A DNA stretch of 64,000 nucleotides from an uncultured Actinomycetes bacterium (GCA_903871335.1 CAIQGE010000010.1:62001-126000), one strand, 5' to 3'. Positions 53,096-63,075 are shown, counted from the stretch's first letter. Numbers and translations are program-made. Notes: generated by a model from the letters alone, not told the origin.

Positions 53096-54073
53096 GTGAA
53101 TCCGCACGATCACCTCCGGCTGCCCCTTGTAGAAAAAGACCTTGCGCGTCTCGAAACCCTTTTGGCGGATTCCGTCATCATTGGTGACGAATACCTCGAT
53201 CAAGTCACGACACATTTGATCTACGCGGGCGGTAAGCGTCTTCGACCATTACTCGCCGTCTCCTCGGCCACGGGTGGTGCGCACGCCGCGACGCAAGATG
53301 ATCTGCTCGGCGGTGTCGCGCTCGAACTGATGCACCTCGCGTCGCTCTACCACGACGACGTCATGGACGAAGCGGAAATTCGACGCAATGTCGACTCCGT
53401 GAACGCTCGCTACGGCAACTTGGTCGCGATTGTCGCCGGTGACTACTTGATGGCCCGCTCCGCCGCCATCGCCGCCGACCTCGGCACCGAGATCGCGGGA
53501 CTCTTGGCCCGCACGCTCGCGTGGTTAACGCGCGGACAGGTCTCCGAAGTGCGCACGTCGTTTTCCATTGAGCGCAACGAGGCCGACTACTACGAGGCCA
53601 TCGAGGGCAAGACCGCCTCATTAATGGCCTCGAGTTGTCGCGTCGGCGCGCTCACCGCGCAGCGGCCCGCCAGCGAAGTCGAAGCCCTCACCGAGTTCGG
53701 TCGCCGGTTCGGCATGATCTACCAATTACGCGACGACGTCCTCGACATCGTGGCCACCGACGGTCAACTCGGTAAGCCCGCCGGCCAGGACCTCGCCGAG
53801 GGGATCTACACCCTTCCCGTACTCGTTGCTCTGCGCGACGGTGACATCGGCAACGAGCTTCGCGACATCCTGGGCTCACCGCTCGATGACGAAGACCGCG
53901 AGCGAGCGCGCAAGATGGTGGTGGCGACCGACGGTGTGGCCGCCACGTTGCGCGCCACCCACGAACACCTCGTTGAGGCGCACCGCACGTTGGAAGAACT
54001 CCCCGAGGCGGACTTGCGCACTGGCCTGGGTGCCCTCGTGTCCTCTCTCGTCGAGGATCTGCCGGTCGCTTAG
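53096..54073 (+). CDS. Polyprenyl diphosphate synthase
   Basis: The 325-residue trans-prenyltransferase chain-extends isoprenoids, probably for the menaquinone side chain. It has GGKRLRPLLAV, the first Asp-rich motif YHDDVMDEAEIRR, and the second, QLRDDVLDIVATD. The residues before the first motif suit a medium-to-long product, but exact length cannot be read. GTG 53096 is likely leaderless and diverges from clpC. Confidence 0.93.
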   Translation: MNPHDHLRLPLVEKDLARLETLLADSVIIGDEYLDQVTTHLIYAGGKRLRPLLAVSSATGGAHAATQDDLLGGVALELMHLASLYHDDVMDEAEIRRNVDSVNARYGNLVAIVAGDYLMARSAAIAADLGTEIAGLLARTLAWLTRGQVSEVRTSFSIERNEADYYEAIEGKTASLMASSCRVGALTAQRPASEVEALTEFGRRFGMIYQLRDDVLDIVATDGQLGKPAGQDLAEGIYTLPVLVALRDGDIGNELRDILGSPLDDEDRERARKMVVATDGVAATLRATHEHLVEAHRTLEELPEADLRTGLGALVSSLVEDLPVA

Positions 54074-54129
54074 AGCGCCCTCTCGGTTTCAGGAAGGCTG
54101 TTCACAACTTCCGCGACACCGCGTTCTCG

Positions 54130-56412
54130 CTACTTCACGAGCGAGTTCAACGTAGGAGCCGAAACCTCGAATACACCCGCGTCCGAACTCCCCATCACGA
54201 TAAAAGTGCCACCGACCTCGTTTACGACAAGACTGCTGACACCCGACATTGTCTTCTCCCACGATGGCGTAACCATCTGCGCCGACGTCCAAGTGGCGGG
54301 ATTCCCGGCCGATATCCAAACATTTTCTGACGTCGTGCTTCCGACGGCGATACAGGAGCTGAGTGTGGCGCACGCCAGAGACTTCACAAATAACGATTGA
54401 CCCAGCGGTGCGAAGTGAATAAATCGAATGTGACTCAAAGTCCACGTCGCAGGATTCCCGGTAGTCGAGAACTCGCTACCTTGAACCGACCCACCGACAA
54501 TCGCGCAATTCGACGTGCTCACGCACGTTACTTGCGTTGACTCAGCGCCGCCTGCGCTCGATGGAAATGCGATGCTGCGCACGTCCGCTTTCGTCCAGGT
54601 TGCGGGATTGCCACTTACCACCGCGAGTCCATTTTGAGTTCCGCCGACAGCAACACACCACGTGAGGCTCGCGCAATCGACGGACGAAAGAAACAAAGAC
54701 CCCGCGTTGGAGGGAGCAACAATTTGACGAATTCGCGATGCACTGAAGGAAGTCGGATTGCCGGCGTACACAACCCCATTTCCATTCCCGGCGTATCCCA
54801 CGACAACGCACATCGTCGCCGAAACACACGATGATCCCCCGAGCTGCACATTGCTCCCGAACGCCGGACCAAAGGTGATCTTCTTCCACGTAGAGCCCGA
54901 GATCGTATTTGGCGAACCACTCTGCACGAGAAGACCGTTGTCGGCAGAACTTCCGACGAAGAGACAAGACGTCGCCGCACCGCACGATATTGACGCGATC
55001 CAATTATTGGTAGCAACAGAGGTCGGAATGCTCCGAGCCGTTGCTGCCGCCCAGCCCTTCGGATTACCGGTCACTTCGGCATATTCACCTTGATCGTCAA
55101 AGCCCAAAGTGGAACACGAGGTCGAGTTGAAACAACTCAACGACATCGTTCCAAGCGCCGCTCCATATCGTCCCGGTAGGACTATTTCATTGGCAATCGC
55201 CTGGCTCCAGCGCGACGGAGCGCCCGCAAGGACGAGGGGTTCCGCTGTGCCGCTAAAGCCGCTGGCGGCACACATCGTCGAGTCGGCGCACGAAACATCC
55301 GCCATCTGCCAATTTCCGCTCCCGATCGGTGCTTTGATCGACTCCAACGACACAGTCGAACTTTCCCAATGTGTGGGATCACCCGAAACGAAGAACCTTT
55401 GATAGTTGTTTCCACTCCCGATACCTGCGCAAAAATTCATTGTCGGGCACATTGCGGAGTCGAGCAAGGCTCCCCCGCCCAGTGACGATACGAGCGCGGT
55501 CGATTGAACAGTTCCACTCGACCAACTCGAGGGGTCGCCCGAAAAAGAAGCAAAGCCACTCCCCGCCGTACCGAAAGCCACGCAGTCCATCGCGCTGGTG
55601 CACTTGACCGCTTGTAAATCCATCCCGCCCAGGTTCGTCGAAGTCAGGTCGACAACTCGAGATCCCGTGGTGGGCCACGTCATCGGATCGCCTTGCAGCA
55701 CGAGTGGTTGATAGTTCGAGTCGGTCCCCACCGCCACACACGATGTTTGTGACACACACGACACGCTTCGCAGAGCGCCTTGAAAATGAGCGGACAATGG
55801 CGTATTGGGCGCCGCGTAACGAAAGTCTTGATAGTCCCAATTCGCTGGATTTCCTACGATGGCAATTGTTTCGTCGACCAATGGGTCGTAGTAGCCAACC
55901 GCCACGCAGAAGGTCTGCGTCACACAAGAGATACCCGTGATGACGGCATTTTCAGTGGCTTGGCCACTCAACAATCGGAGGCTCGATGATTTCCACTGCG
56001 TGGGGTCGCCTTCGATCGTGACGAGATGTTGGTTCCCATCTCGACCGAAGCCCACACAAAAACTCGATGTCAAGCATTCCAACGTCGTCAAAGTCAAAGT
56101 TGACCCCGACGCCACGTCGATCGGAAAGTATCGCAGTTGAGCCAGAGTCCACTTTGAAGGATTCCCGATCGCTACGAACGCGCCTCTAGTTGCTGATCCG
56201 ACCGCGACACAGTTTGTTGCCGTTAGACACGACATGGTCGTTAGCCTGCCGTGCGCGATCAACCCATTCAGTGCGTTCGTCGACATCGTCGGCGCTGGCG
56301 TTGGTGACGACGTCTGAATGCTTGCATGTGCCGTCGAAGTACTCACCGACCATGCGCTTAAGATCACGAGTACGCCGATTAGACACCTAGTGCTTCTTGT
56401 ACGCAGATTCAA
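54130..56412 (-). CDS. Large secreted protein with C-x6-C repeats
   Basis: The 760-residue protein has a signal peptide (LIGVLVILSAWSVSTSTAHAS) and 13 repeats of about 50 residues, each with SCxxxxxxC-hydrophobic-G (for example ISCVTQTFCVAVG) followed by G(N/D)PxxW. A fourteenth repeat lacks the Cys pair. Fourteen units suit two seven-bladed propellers, but that is inference. Each Cys pair probably forms a disulfide outside the cell. Base composition is more AT-rich than in its neighbours. Function unknown; possibly adhesion or matrix. Confidence 0.85.
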   Translation of the reverse strand: MNLRTRSTRCLIGVLVILSAWSVSTSTAHASIQTSSPTPAPTMSTNALNGLIAHGRLTTMSCLTATNCVAVGSATRGAFVAIGNPSKWTLAQLRYFPIDVASGSTLTLTTLECLTSSFCVGFGRDGNQHLVTIEGDPTQWKSSSLRLLSGQATENAVITGISCVTQTFCVAVGYYDPLVDETIAIVGNPANWDYQDFRYAAPNTPLSAHFQGALRSVSCVSQTSCVAVGTDSNYQPLVLQGDPMTWPTTGSRVVDLTSTNLGGMDLQAVKCTSAMDCVAFGTAGSGFASFSGDPSSWSSGTVQSTALVSSLGGGALLDSAMCPTMNFCAGIGSGNNYQRFFVSGDPTHWESSTVSLESIKAPIGSGNWQMADVSCADSTMCAASGFSGTAEPLVLAGAPSRWSQAIANEIVLPGRYGAALGTMSLSCFNSTSCSTLGFDDQGEYAEVTGNPKGWAAATARSIPTSVATNNWIASISCGAATSCLFVGSSADNGLLVQSGSPNTISGSTWKKITFGPAFGSNVQLGGSSCVSATMCVVVGYAGNGNGVVYAGNPTSFSASRIRQIVAPSNAGSLFLSSVDCASLTWCVAVGGTQNGLAVVSGNPATWTKADVRSIAFPSSAGGAESTQVTCVSTSNCAIVGGSVQGSEFSTTGNPATWTLSHIRFIHFAPLGQSLFVKSLACATLSSCIAVGSTTSENVWISAGNPATWTSAQMVTPSWEKTMSGVSSLVVNEVGGTFIVMGSSDAGVFEVSAPTLNSLVK

Positions 56413-56517
56413 GAGCAGCTCCTCGCGAAGTTCGCAACCTCGTTGGTAGACGCATCCTAACTACGCGTGCTTTAGGTCCATGAGAGGCATTCGAAAGCAG
56501 AAGATCGAATTGATACG

Positions 56518-57921
56518 TCAGCCTCGCAAAGGCTTCAACGTCGGGAACGCAATGATCTCTCGAATATTTGGGGCGTCCGCGATCAACATCGCTAAGCGAT
56601 CAACCCCGATTCCGAGTCCCGCCGTCGGAGGCAAACCCCACTCCAGCGCCTTTATGTAGTCCTCGTCGATCTCCATCGTCTCGTCCTCACCGGCGGCCTT
56701 GAGTCGCGCCTGATCTTCAAAGCGCTTGCGCTGTTCGTCCGGATTGGTGAGCTCGGAGAATCCATTCGCCAATTCGCGGCCCGCGCAGTAGACCTCGAAG
56801 CGTTCGGTCAAGAGATCGTCGTCGCGGTGACGTCGAGCGAGCGGGGAGACCTCAAGCGGGAAGTCCGTCACGAAAATGGGTTCCCAGAGGTCCGCTTCGC
56901 ACGCCACTTCAAAGAGTTCGCTAAGGAGACGTCCGGTGCCCCACGCCTCATTCGCCTCGCCACCGCGCTCCGAGAGCAAGGTCACCAGCCGCTCGCGCGG
57001 GGTGTGGACCGAGACGTCTTCACCGACGGCTTCGGACACGAGGTCCGCCATCGAGCGCCGAGCCCACGGTGTCGCGAAGGACAAAGGACGTTCCTGATAG
57101 GTGAGGGTCGTCGATGCGAGAACGCTTTCGGCCGCACCGGCGCAGATCTCTTCGGTGAGACGCATCATGTCGTAGACGTCCCAGTACGCGACGTACAACT
57201 CGATCATCGTGAATTCGGGATTGTGTCGCGGACTGACACCCTCGTTGCGGAACACACGCCCGATTTCGAAGATCCGCTCGAAGCCGCCGACCACCAGTCG
57301 CTTGAGCCACAGTTCGGGAGCGATGCGCAGGGAGAAATCAACGTCAAAGGCGTTGTGATGGGTAACGAAGGGTCGTGCGGCGGCCCCGGACGGAACGGAG
57401 TTGAGCATGGGGGTCTCGACCTCCATGAAACCGCGGGACCAGAGCTGTTCGCGCAGTGAGCGGATCACCCCGCTGCGACTGGCGAGAGCGGTACGGCTCT
57501 CCGGGTTGGCCCACAGGTCGGCCTCGCGGTGGCGGTATCGGACGTCGAAGTCATTGATGCCCGCCCACTTGTCGCCGAAGTTATGACGCGCCTCGGCGAG
57601 CACCTGCCACGTCGCGACCTTGACCGACAGTTCCCCCTTGCGGGTTCGCACGACTTCACCGGTCACTCCCACCCAGTCGCCCAGGTGCAGCTTGGTGAAA
57701 TCCTCAAAACTTTCGGTCACCGCGCTGAGGGCAAAGAGTTGGATTTCTCCACTCGAATCGCGCAGCGTGCCGAAGGACAACTTGCCCTGCACGCGCAACA
57801 ACATGACGCGTCCCGCCACGGCGACCGTGACCCCCGTCTCGCCGCCCGCTTCGAGGTCCGTGAATCGCTGGTGAATCTCGTCCGCGAAGGTGTCGTGCGG
57901 AAAGTTGTACGGCGTGGTCAC
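56518..57921 (-). CDS. lysS: Lysyl-tRNA synthetase (class II)
   Basis: The 467-residue enzyme charges tRNA-Lys. It has the N-terminal OB-fold (VAVAGRVMLLRVQGKLSFG), class II motif 2 (FRNEGVSPRHNPEFTMIE) and motif 3 (GLGIGVDRLAMLIAD). It is somewhat shorter than usual because the N-terminal extension is brief. GTG 57921 has AGGAGA upstream and overlaps the coaX stop (GTGA), so it closes the long vitamin operon. Confidence 0.96.
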   Translation of the reverse strand: MTTPYNFPHDTFADEIHQRFTDLEAGGETGVTVAVAGRVMLLRVQGKLSFGTLRDSSGEIQLFALSAVTESFEDFTKLHLGDWVGVTGEVVRTRKGELSVKVATWQVLAEARHNFGDKWAGINDFDVRYRHREADLWANPESRTALASRSGVIRSLREQLWSRGFMEVETPMLNSVPSGAAARPFVTHHNAFDVDFSLRIAPELWLKRLVVGGFERIFEIGRVFRNEGVSPRHNPEFTMIELYVAYWDVYDMMRLTEEICAGAAESVLASTTLTYQERPLSFATPWARRSMADLVSEAVGEDVSVHTPRERLVTLLSERGGEANEAWGTGRLLSELFEVACEADLWEPIFVTDFPLEVSPLARRHRDDDLLTERFEVYCAGRELANGFSELTNPDEQRKRFEDQARLKAAGEDETMEIDEDYIKALEWGLPPTAGLGIGVDRLAMLIADAPNIREIIAFPTLKPLRG

Positions 57922-58748
57922 GAAGCGTCTCCTGAATGGTTTCGCTCATGAACGATACGCAATCCGTGGAGAGTGAGCCACGGGGCGACGTGTTGGACGT
58001 ACTTGGTGTGCGGGGCGACGAGAGATGCGAGTCCCCCCGTCGCGATCACCGTCGCTGGACCAATCTCGGCGACGATGCGCTCGGTGAGACCGTCCACTTG
58101 GGCCGCGAAGCCGTAGAGAACACCCGACTGAATGGATTCGACGGTCGATCGTCCAATCACCGAACGAGGCTCCACGAGTTCCACCGACCGCAGAGCGGCG
58201 GCCTGGCTGTAGAGCGCTTCCAGACTGATGGCGACTCCCGGCGCAATGGCTCCGCCGAGGTACTCGCCATTCGCACTAATCACATCGAAGGTCGTCGCGG
58301 TCCCCAGGTCCACCACGATGGCGGGGCCGCCGTACAGGTCGTAGGCGCCGACGGAATTGGCGATGCGGTCGGCTCCGACTTCGCGGGGATTGTCGTAGAG
58401 GATCGCCATGCCGGACTTCACGCCCGGTCCGAGCACCGTGATCGGCAGCGCGGAGAACCAGCGACCAGCCATTCGTCGTAGTTGCGTCGTCACGGTCGGG
58501 ACCGACGACGAGATGGCGATCCCGGTGACCGCCGTGCGCAGATCAATGCCCTCGAGGTCCAAGAGCTGGGTGATGTTCATGGCGTGCTCGTCCGGCGTGC
58601 GTTCGGGCACGGTCGACAGACGCCAGTGGTACGCGAGACCGTGCTCGCCGTGGGCACGGCCGAAACCCGGGCCGCCGTCGTCCTCGTTGACCTCGCCGAA
58701 TAGTCCGATCACCGTTTCGGTGTTTCCCACGTCAATGGCCAACAACAT
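57918..58748 (-). CDS. coaX: Type III pantothenate kinase
   Basis: The 276-residue ASKHA-fold kinase phosphorylates pantothenate, the first step of CoA synthesis. It has the phosphate-1 motif LAIDVGNTETVIGLF, NPREVGADRIANSVGA and VVDLGTATTFDVIS. ATG 58748 gives the family start and has AGGGAG upstream. It overlaps panC by 17 bp, so the pathway's genes lie together. Confidence 0.95.
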   Translation of the reverse strand: MLLAIDVGNTETVIGLFGEVNEDDGGPGFGRAHGEHGLAYHWRLSTVPERTPDEHAMNITQLLDLEGIDLRTAVTGIAISSSVPTVTTQLRRMAGRWFSALPITVLGPGVKSGMAILYDNPREVGADRIANSVGAYDLYGGPAIVVDLGTATTFDVISANGEYLGGAIAPGVAISLEALYSQAAALRSVELVEPRSVIGRSTVESIQSGVLYGFAAQVDGLTERIVAEIGPATVIATGGLASLVAPHTKYVQHVAPWLTLHGLRIVHERNHSGDAS

Positions 58749-59613
58749 TGGTGGCTCCCTTCGCTGCGTGCACCCGCACGGTTCCATTATCTAAGAGTCG
58801 TACCCCGTCGACGAATCCCGCAAGGAGCAGACGGCTCTCGCCCTCTTCGTCGGCGCGTCGTCGCCGCAAGGTCGCCGGCTCCACGACGTCGGCGTAGGCC
58901 ACGTCAATGCCCGCGTCGTAGAGCACCGCCCGCGCGTCGCGCCGCACGGCGTCGGCGTCGCGTGGCGTTCCGTCGTTCACGAGTTGCAAGGCGCGCGAGA
59001 ACCCCGTCGCCACGACGCGGCCTTCGTCCGAGAGTCGGACATTTCGACTCGATAGCGCGAGACCCGAGCTTTCGCGCACGATGGAGCATCCAATGACCGT
59101 GACGTCGAAAGCGAGATCGCTGACCATCTGTCGCACCACGGCGAGCTGTTGAAAGTCCTTTTCTCCGAAATACGCCACACAGGGGCCCGTAATCGTGAAC
59201 AGTTTCGCGACCACCGAGGCGACCCCGTCGAAATGACCAGGTCGGCCGGCGCCCTCAAAGTCGTCACTCAAACCCGACACCGAGATCGTGGTCGCGGTAG
59301 CACCCGGGTACGCCGGCCACATTTCTTCCGTCGACGGTGTCGCGACCGCGTCGATACTGAGGGCGGCGCAGCGAGCGAGATCGTCACTGAGGGGCCGAGG
59401 GTACCGGCGAAGATCCTCCGGGTCGTTGAACTGACGAGGGTTGACGAACACCGTCGCGATCACGACGTCACAATCGCGCTGGGCGCGTTCCATCAACGAC
59501 ACGTGACCTTCGTGCAGTGCGCCCATCGTCGGCACGAGACCGACCGTGGCGCCACGATCGCGCGCGTCGCGCGCGAAGGCGCGCCACGACGCGACCGAAG
59601 TGAGTTGTTCCAC
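58732..59613 (-). CDS. panC: Pantothenate synthetase
   Basis: The 293-residue ligase joins pantoate and beta-alanine. It shows VPTMGALHEGHVSLM (HIGH-type motif), VFVNPRQFNDPEDLRRYPR, and YFGEKDFQQLAVVRQMV with the KMSKS-like Ser region SSRNVRLS. GTG 59613 lies 3 bp after the upstream DUF2520 gene. Confidence 0.95.
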   Translation of the reverse strand: MEQLTSVASWRAFARDARDRGATVGLVPTMGALHEGHVSLMERAQRDCDVVIATVFVNPRQFNDPEDLRRYPRPLSDDLARCAALSIDAVATPSTEEMWPAYPGATATTISVSGLSDDFEGAGRPGHFDGVASVVAKLFTITGPCVAYFGEKDFQQLAVVRQMVSDLAFDVTVIGCSIVRESSGLALSSRNVRLSDEGRVVATGFSRALQLVNDGTPRDADAVRRDARAVLYDAGIDVAYADVVEPATLRRRRADEEGESRLLLAGFVDGVRLLDNGTVRVHAAKGATNVVGH

Positions 59614-59616
59614 GGT

Positions 59617-60333
59617 TCAGTGCAGCGGAGCCGTGGCGCGTCGTTCCGCCAGCGAGAAGGCGGCATCGGCGAGGGCCACGTAGGTGGCTCGCTCGGACTC
59701 AGGAATTGCCGTCAGGTGCGCGTCAATGGTGACGACGTCGCCACGCGACGCGGGACCGGTCAACGCCGCGGCCGGTCCGTGTTCCTTCACGTCGGCCAGC
59801 GCCGCGGTGGTGAGGGAGAGAAAATCCGAGAGTTCGAGACCCGCCGCCTCCGCCAATCGCTCCACGTGTCCAAGGAGAGCAACCACGTGATTCGCGGCCA
59901 CGCACGCGGCCGCGTGATACGCCGCACGTCGATCATCGTCAATCGAGAACGAACGTCCACCGAGCGAGTCGACGACCGCGCGCACCACGTCATCGCCCGC
60001 GACGCAGTAGACGGCGCCGCGAAGACGACGAGCTCCCTCTTCGACCGTCGAGAGCGGAACGAGGGGGTGGAGAGAACCAACACGGGTGTGCGGGGCGAGC
60101 ACGTCCAGGGTTCGCGAACCCGCGCAGTGCGCGACCACATAGCGATCGCTTCTTGGTAGCGATGCGGCGATTGAAGCCAAGGCGTCGTCGGGAACACAGA
60201 GAAGGACGAGTTCGGTCGCGTCCGCGATGACGAGATCGTCGTGGTGTTGCAGGCTCACGTCATGTCCGACGTCGGAGAGAGCGACGGCAAAGGATCCGCC
60301 CGCGCGACCAGCACCCACAATGGTGATTTTCAT
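59617..60333 (-). CDS. Rossmann-like protein with DUF2520 domain
   Basis: The 238-residue protein has an N-terminal NAD(P)-binding domain (MKITIVGAGRAGGSFAVAL) and a C-terminal DUF2520 helical domain with HPLVPLSTVEEGA and AAYHAAACVAANHVVALLGHV. This arrangement resembles ketopantoate reductase/6-phosphogluconate dehydrogenase-type enzymes. Homologues often lie beside panC, and a ketopantoate-reductase-like role is a fair inference only. ATG 60333 removes a Trp/Arg-rich leader in the longer frame. Confidence 0.85.
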   Translation of the reverse strand: MKITIVGAGRAGGSFAVALSDVGHDVSLQHHDDLVIADATELVLLCVPDDALASIAASLPRSDRYVVAHCAGSRTLDVLAPHTRVGSLHPLVPLSTVEEGARRLRGAVYCVAGDDVVRAVVDSLGGRSFSIDDDRRAAYHAAACVAANHVVALLGHVERLAEAAGLELSDFLSLTTAALADVKEHGPAAALTGPASRGDVVTIDAHLTAIPESERATYVALADAAFSLAERRATAPLH

Positions 60334-60376
60334 AACAGCCCCGTTTCGTTCCGGCCCACTCGGGTGCCGGTCGTCG

Positions 60377-60850
60377 TTAGCCCAACGAGCCGAGTGTATC
60401 CAACGCGCGCACCGCACCGACCGCAGCCGTCAACATGTCGTCCGTCACGAGGTCGGGTGCCAACTCCCGCAAGGGAATTAGGACGAAGAGTCGTTCGTAC
60501 ATTCTCGCGTGGGGCACGAGAATCTCGGGGTCGTCACTGACGAGATCGCCGACGAGGAGAACATCAACGTCGAGGGTGCGAGGACCCCAGCGCACTTCGC
60601 GCGTTCTCTGGGCGGCACTCTCCGCCAACTGGGCGCGCTGGAGCAGTTCGCGGGGCGGGGCGGTGGTGGTGAGTTCCATAACCAGATTCCAGTAATCGTC
60701 CTGAGGAACGCCGCCCACGGGTTCGGTCTCGTAAACCCGTGACACGCGGTAGGGGTCCTCACCCGCGACGAGAGTCACTCCCGTGCGCAAGTGGGCCGCC
60801 CGATCACCCATGTTGGATCCGAGCGAGAGAAACGCGCGGCGCACCGTCAC
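60377..60850 (-). CDS. folK: 6-hydroxymethyl-dihydropterin pyrophosphokinase
   Basis: The 157-residue HPPK enzyme pyrophosphorylates hydroxymethyl-dihydropterin for folate synthesis. It has FLSLGSNMGDRAAHL, YETEPVGGVPQDDYWN and the signature RWGPRTLDVDVLLVGD. GTG 60850 overlaps folB (GTGA). Confidence 0.95.
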   Translation of the reverse strand: MTVRRAFLSLGSNMGDRAAHLRTGVTLVAGEDPYRVSRVYETEPVGGVPQDDYWNLVMELTTTAPPRELLQRAQLAESAAQRTREVRWGPRTLDVDVLLVGDLVSDDPEILVPHARMYERLFVLIPLRELAPDLVTDDMLTAAVGAVRALDTLGSLG

Positions 60851-61209
60851 CGTTCGAGAGTGCAGCGCACGCCGACCGTGGCGACGTCTTCGGGGACCGG
60901 CGGGCGCAATTTGCGCACGGCCACAGTCACGCGCGTGATGTCGCCGTCGGCCGTCAAGATGTCATTGGCCACCCGGTACGCCAAGGTCTCTAGTAGGAGG
61001 AAATGTCCGACGGACGCAATCTGGCAGGTGAGCGTGATGATCGCGGCGTAGTTCGTTGTTTTGGTCAAGTCGTCGTTCAGCGCCGCGGACTCGAAGGGAC
61101 GTTCGATATCGATATCGAAGCTGAGCGGCTGTTCGCGGTCGCGCTCCTCGGTGAGAACGCCGACGATCGCGCTGCAGCGAAGACCCCGGATCTCCACGAC
61201 GTCGTTCAA
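60847..61209 (-). CDS. folB: Dihydroneopterin aldolase
   Basis: The protein of about 120 residues converts dihydroneopterin to hydroxymethyl-dihydropterin. It has VVEIRGLRCSAIVGVLTEER, TTNYAAIITLTCQI and LETLAYRVANDILT. TTG 61209 makes a TTGA overlap with the upstream gene; GTG 61197 is a shorter alternative. The 39 earlier residues of the long frame are antisense-like and rejected. Confidence 0.93.
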   Translation of the reverse strand: MNDVVEIRGLRCSAIVGVLTEERDREQPLSFDIDIERPFESAALNDDLTKTTNYAAIITLTCQIASVGHFLLLETLAYRVANDILTADGDITRVTVAVRKLRPPVPEDVATVGVRCTLER

Positions 61210-61706
61210 GCGTGATTCTCCGGCAACTCGAGCAACAGGGTGCGGCCGTCGGGACCGATGGAACGACGAAAGAGTCGTTCGGTCATCGCGAGCGCCGTCG
61301 TCGGGGACGCAATGCGTCCCGCCCACACCAAATAACCCGCCACGAGACCCAGTAGTCGGTCGGAGACCTCATCCCCGTGAAGCAAAATCACGTCCTCGCC
61401 CGCGAGCGCCTGGTGGAGATCCTCGTAACAGGCGAGTAGGACCGCACGTTGGTCGGGACCCTGACGTAGCGCGTAGTGACCCGCGGCGATGCCGTGGTCG
61501 TTGTACGACGCCAAGTTCTGCATGGCCGGCAAGATCGAGATGATGCGAGTGAAGCCCTGATGTTTGAGCCACAGCAGTTCTTCGTCGCGACGAACGCGTC
61601 GGTGGACCAGCGTGGAGCCACCGGGTCGCTCCGAGACCGCGAGACGACCTCGGAAGACCCACGTGAAACTGCGCGGCTCAATGCCCGCCGCCCATTTCCC
61701 CCTCAC
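61206..61706 (-). CDS. Dual-specificity-phosphatase-like protein lacking the catalytic Cys
   Basis: The 166-residue protein lies inside the folate operon, with GTG 61706 overlapping folP and TGA overlapping folB. It resembles a small PTP/DSP fold: SFTWVFRGRLAVSERPGG at the start, EELLWLKHQGFTRIISIL in the middle, then VILLHGDEVSDRLLGLVAGYLV where phosphatases have HCx5R. Here the sequence is HG-x5-R (110-117): His and Arg remain but the nucleophilic Cys is Gly. If the fold call is right, it is catalytically dead. Function is unknown. Confidence 0.72.
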   Translation of the reverse strand: MRGKWAAGIEPRSFTWVFRGRLAVSERPGGSTLVHRRVRRDEELLWLKHQGFTRIISILPAMQNLASYNDHGIAAGHYALRQGPDQRAVLLACYEDLHQALAGEDVILLHGDEVSDRLLGLVAGYLVWAGRIASPTTALAMTERLFRRSIGPDGRTLLLELPENHA

Positions 61707-62503
61707 GCTGTTACCTCCTCGACTGGACGTTGCAGTAAATCTCGCAGCTGTACCGCTACGCCCACATCGTGTACTCGGACCATACTTGCACCCCGAGCGA
61801 GGGCCCACGCCGCCGTTGCGACGGAACCTTCTAAACGTTCTTGCACCGGCAGCGATTCCGGGGCGAGTTCACCTAAGAAACGTTTGCGGCTCGTACCAAT
61901 GAGTAACCCCGCTCCGTGCTCCGTGGCGAGGGCGGCAAATCGGTCGGTGTGAGCGAGCAGCGTCAGATTGTGCTCGGAGGTCTTCCCGAACCCAATACCC
62001 GGATCGAGCCAGAGTCGCTCGACACCAACCGCTCGCGCGCTGCGCGCGGCCTCGTCCAAAAAGGTGAGGACCTCGGCGACCACATCGTCGTAGTGGGGAG
62101 CAATCTGCATGGTGCGGCTGTCGCCCTGTCGGTGCATCGCCACGTAGCCAACGCCTAATTCGCCAGCGACGGCTGCGAGGGAGCACGACACGTCGTTGAT
62201 GATGGTCGCACCCGCGTCCACCGCGCGGCGCGCGACGATGGCTTTCTGGGTGTCCACGGATACCTCTCCTCGCGCTGAGAGAGTCGCAATGACGTCCAGA
62301 ATTCGGTCGCACTCTTCGTCGGCCGCGACATCGTCAGCGCCGGGACGTGTCGATTCACCCCCGACGTCGACCACGTCGACCCCGACGTCAAAGAGCTCCT
62401 GGCCGCGCGCGATGGCGTCCGCGATGCTTTCGGTGCGAGCATCCGGGAAAAACGAATCGGGCGTCACGTTGACGATGCCCATGACCTGGACGGACGAGGT
62501 CAT
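61703..62503 (-). CDS. folP: Dihydropteroate synthase
   Basis: The 266-residue TIM-barrel enzyme joins pterin and p-aminobenzoate, and is the sulfonamide target. It has [37 protein letters not shown] and [11 protein letters not shown]. It overlaps both folE and the PTP-like gene by 4 bp. Confidence 0.96.
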   Translation of the reverse strand: MTSSVQVMGIVNVTPDSFFPDARTESIADAIARGQELFDVGVDVVDVGGESTRPGADDVAADEECDRILDVIATLSARGEVSVDTQKAIVARRAVDAGATIINDVSCSLAAVAGELGVGYVAMHRQGDSRTMQIAPHYDDVVAEVLTFLDEAARSARAVGVERLWLDPGIGFGKTSEHNLTLLAHTDRFAALATEHGAGLLIGTSRKRFLGELAPESLPVQERLEGSVATAAWALARGASMVRVHDVGVAVQLRDLLQRPVEEVTA

Positions 62504-63075
62504 CGAACTCGACGCTGATGAATGAATTCGAGTGCTTCGGCGCGCGACACGGCGTCGGTGCGAAATAGTCCGCGTACGGCCGAAGTGACGGTCGTCGCGC
62601 CGGCCTTCTTGATGCCCCGCATCGACATGCAGAAGTGCTCCGCTTCGATCACCACGATCGAACCTCGCGGGTGCAGCTCGCGTTCCATGGCTTCGACAAT
62701 CTGAGTGGTCATGCGTTCTTGCACCTGTAGACGACGCGCGTAGCCCTCAACGAGACGAGCCAATTTCGACAGACCCGTGATGCGTCCTTCCGTCGACGGC
62801 AGGTACGCGACGTGCGCGTACCCCATGAAGGGAACCAGGTGATGCTCGCACAACGAGGTGAAGGGAATGTCGCGCACCATCACCATCTCGTCGTGACCGG
62901 CTTCGAAGGTCACGCGCAAGTGTTCACCCGGTTCGGCTTCGATTCCCTCAAACAACTCGGCGTACATATCCGCAACCCGCCGTGGGGTTTCCACGAGACC
63001 GTCACGTTGAGGATCTTCGCCAATCGCTTCGAGGAGTTCGCGTACGGCGCGTTGGACGCGCTCGCGGTCCACCAC
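62500..63075 (-). CDS. folE: GTP cyclohydrolase I
   Basis: The 191-residue zinc enzyme makes dihydroneopterin triphosphate, the first folate step. It has [39 protein letters not shown] with the Cys/His zinc ligands, [19 protein letters not shown] and MSMRGIKK. It lies 2 bp after hpt. Confidence 0.97.
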   Translation of the reverse strand: MVDRERVQRAVRELLEAIGEDPQRDGLVETPRRVADMYAELFEGIEAEPGEHLRVTFEAGHDEMVMVRDIPFTSLCEHHLVPFMGYAHVAYLPSTEGRITGLSKLARLVEGYARRLQVQERMTTQIVEAMERELHPRGSIVVIEAEHFCMSMRGIKKAGATTVTSAVRGLFRTDAVSRAEALEFIHQRRVR

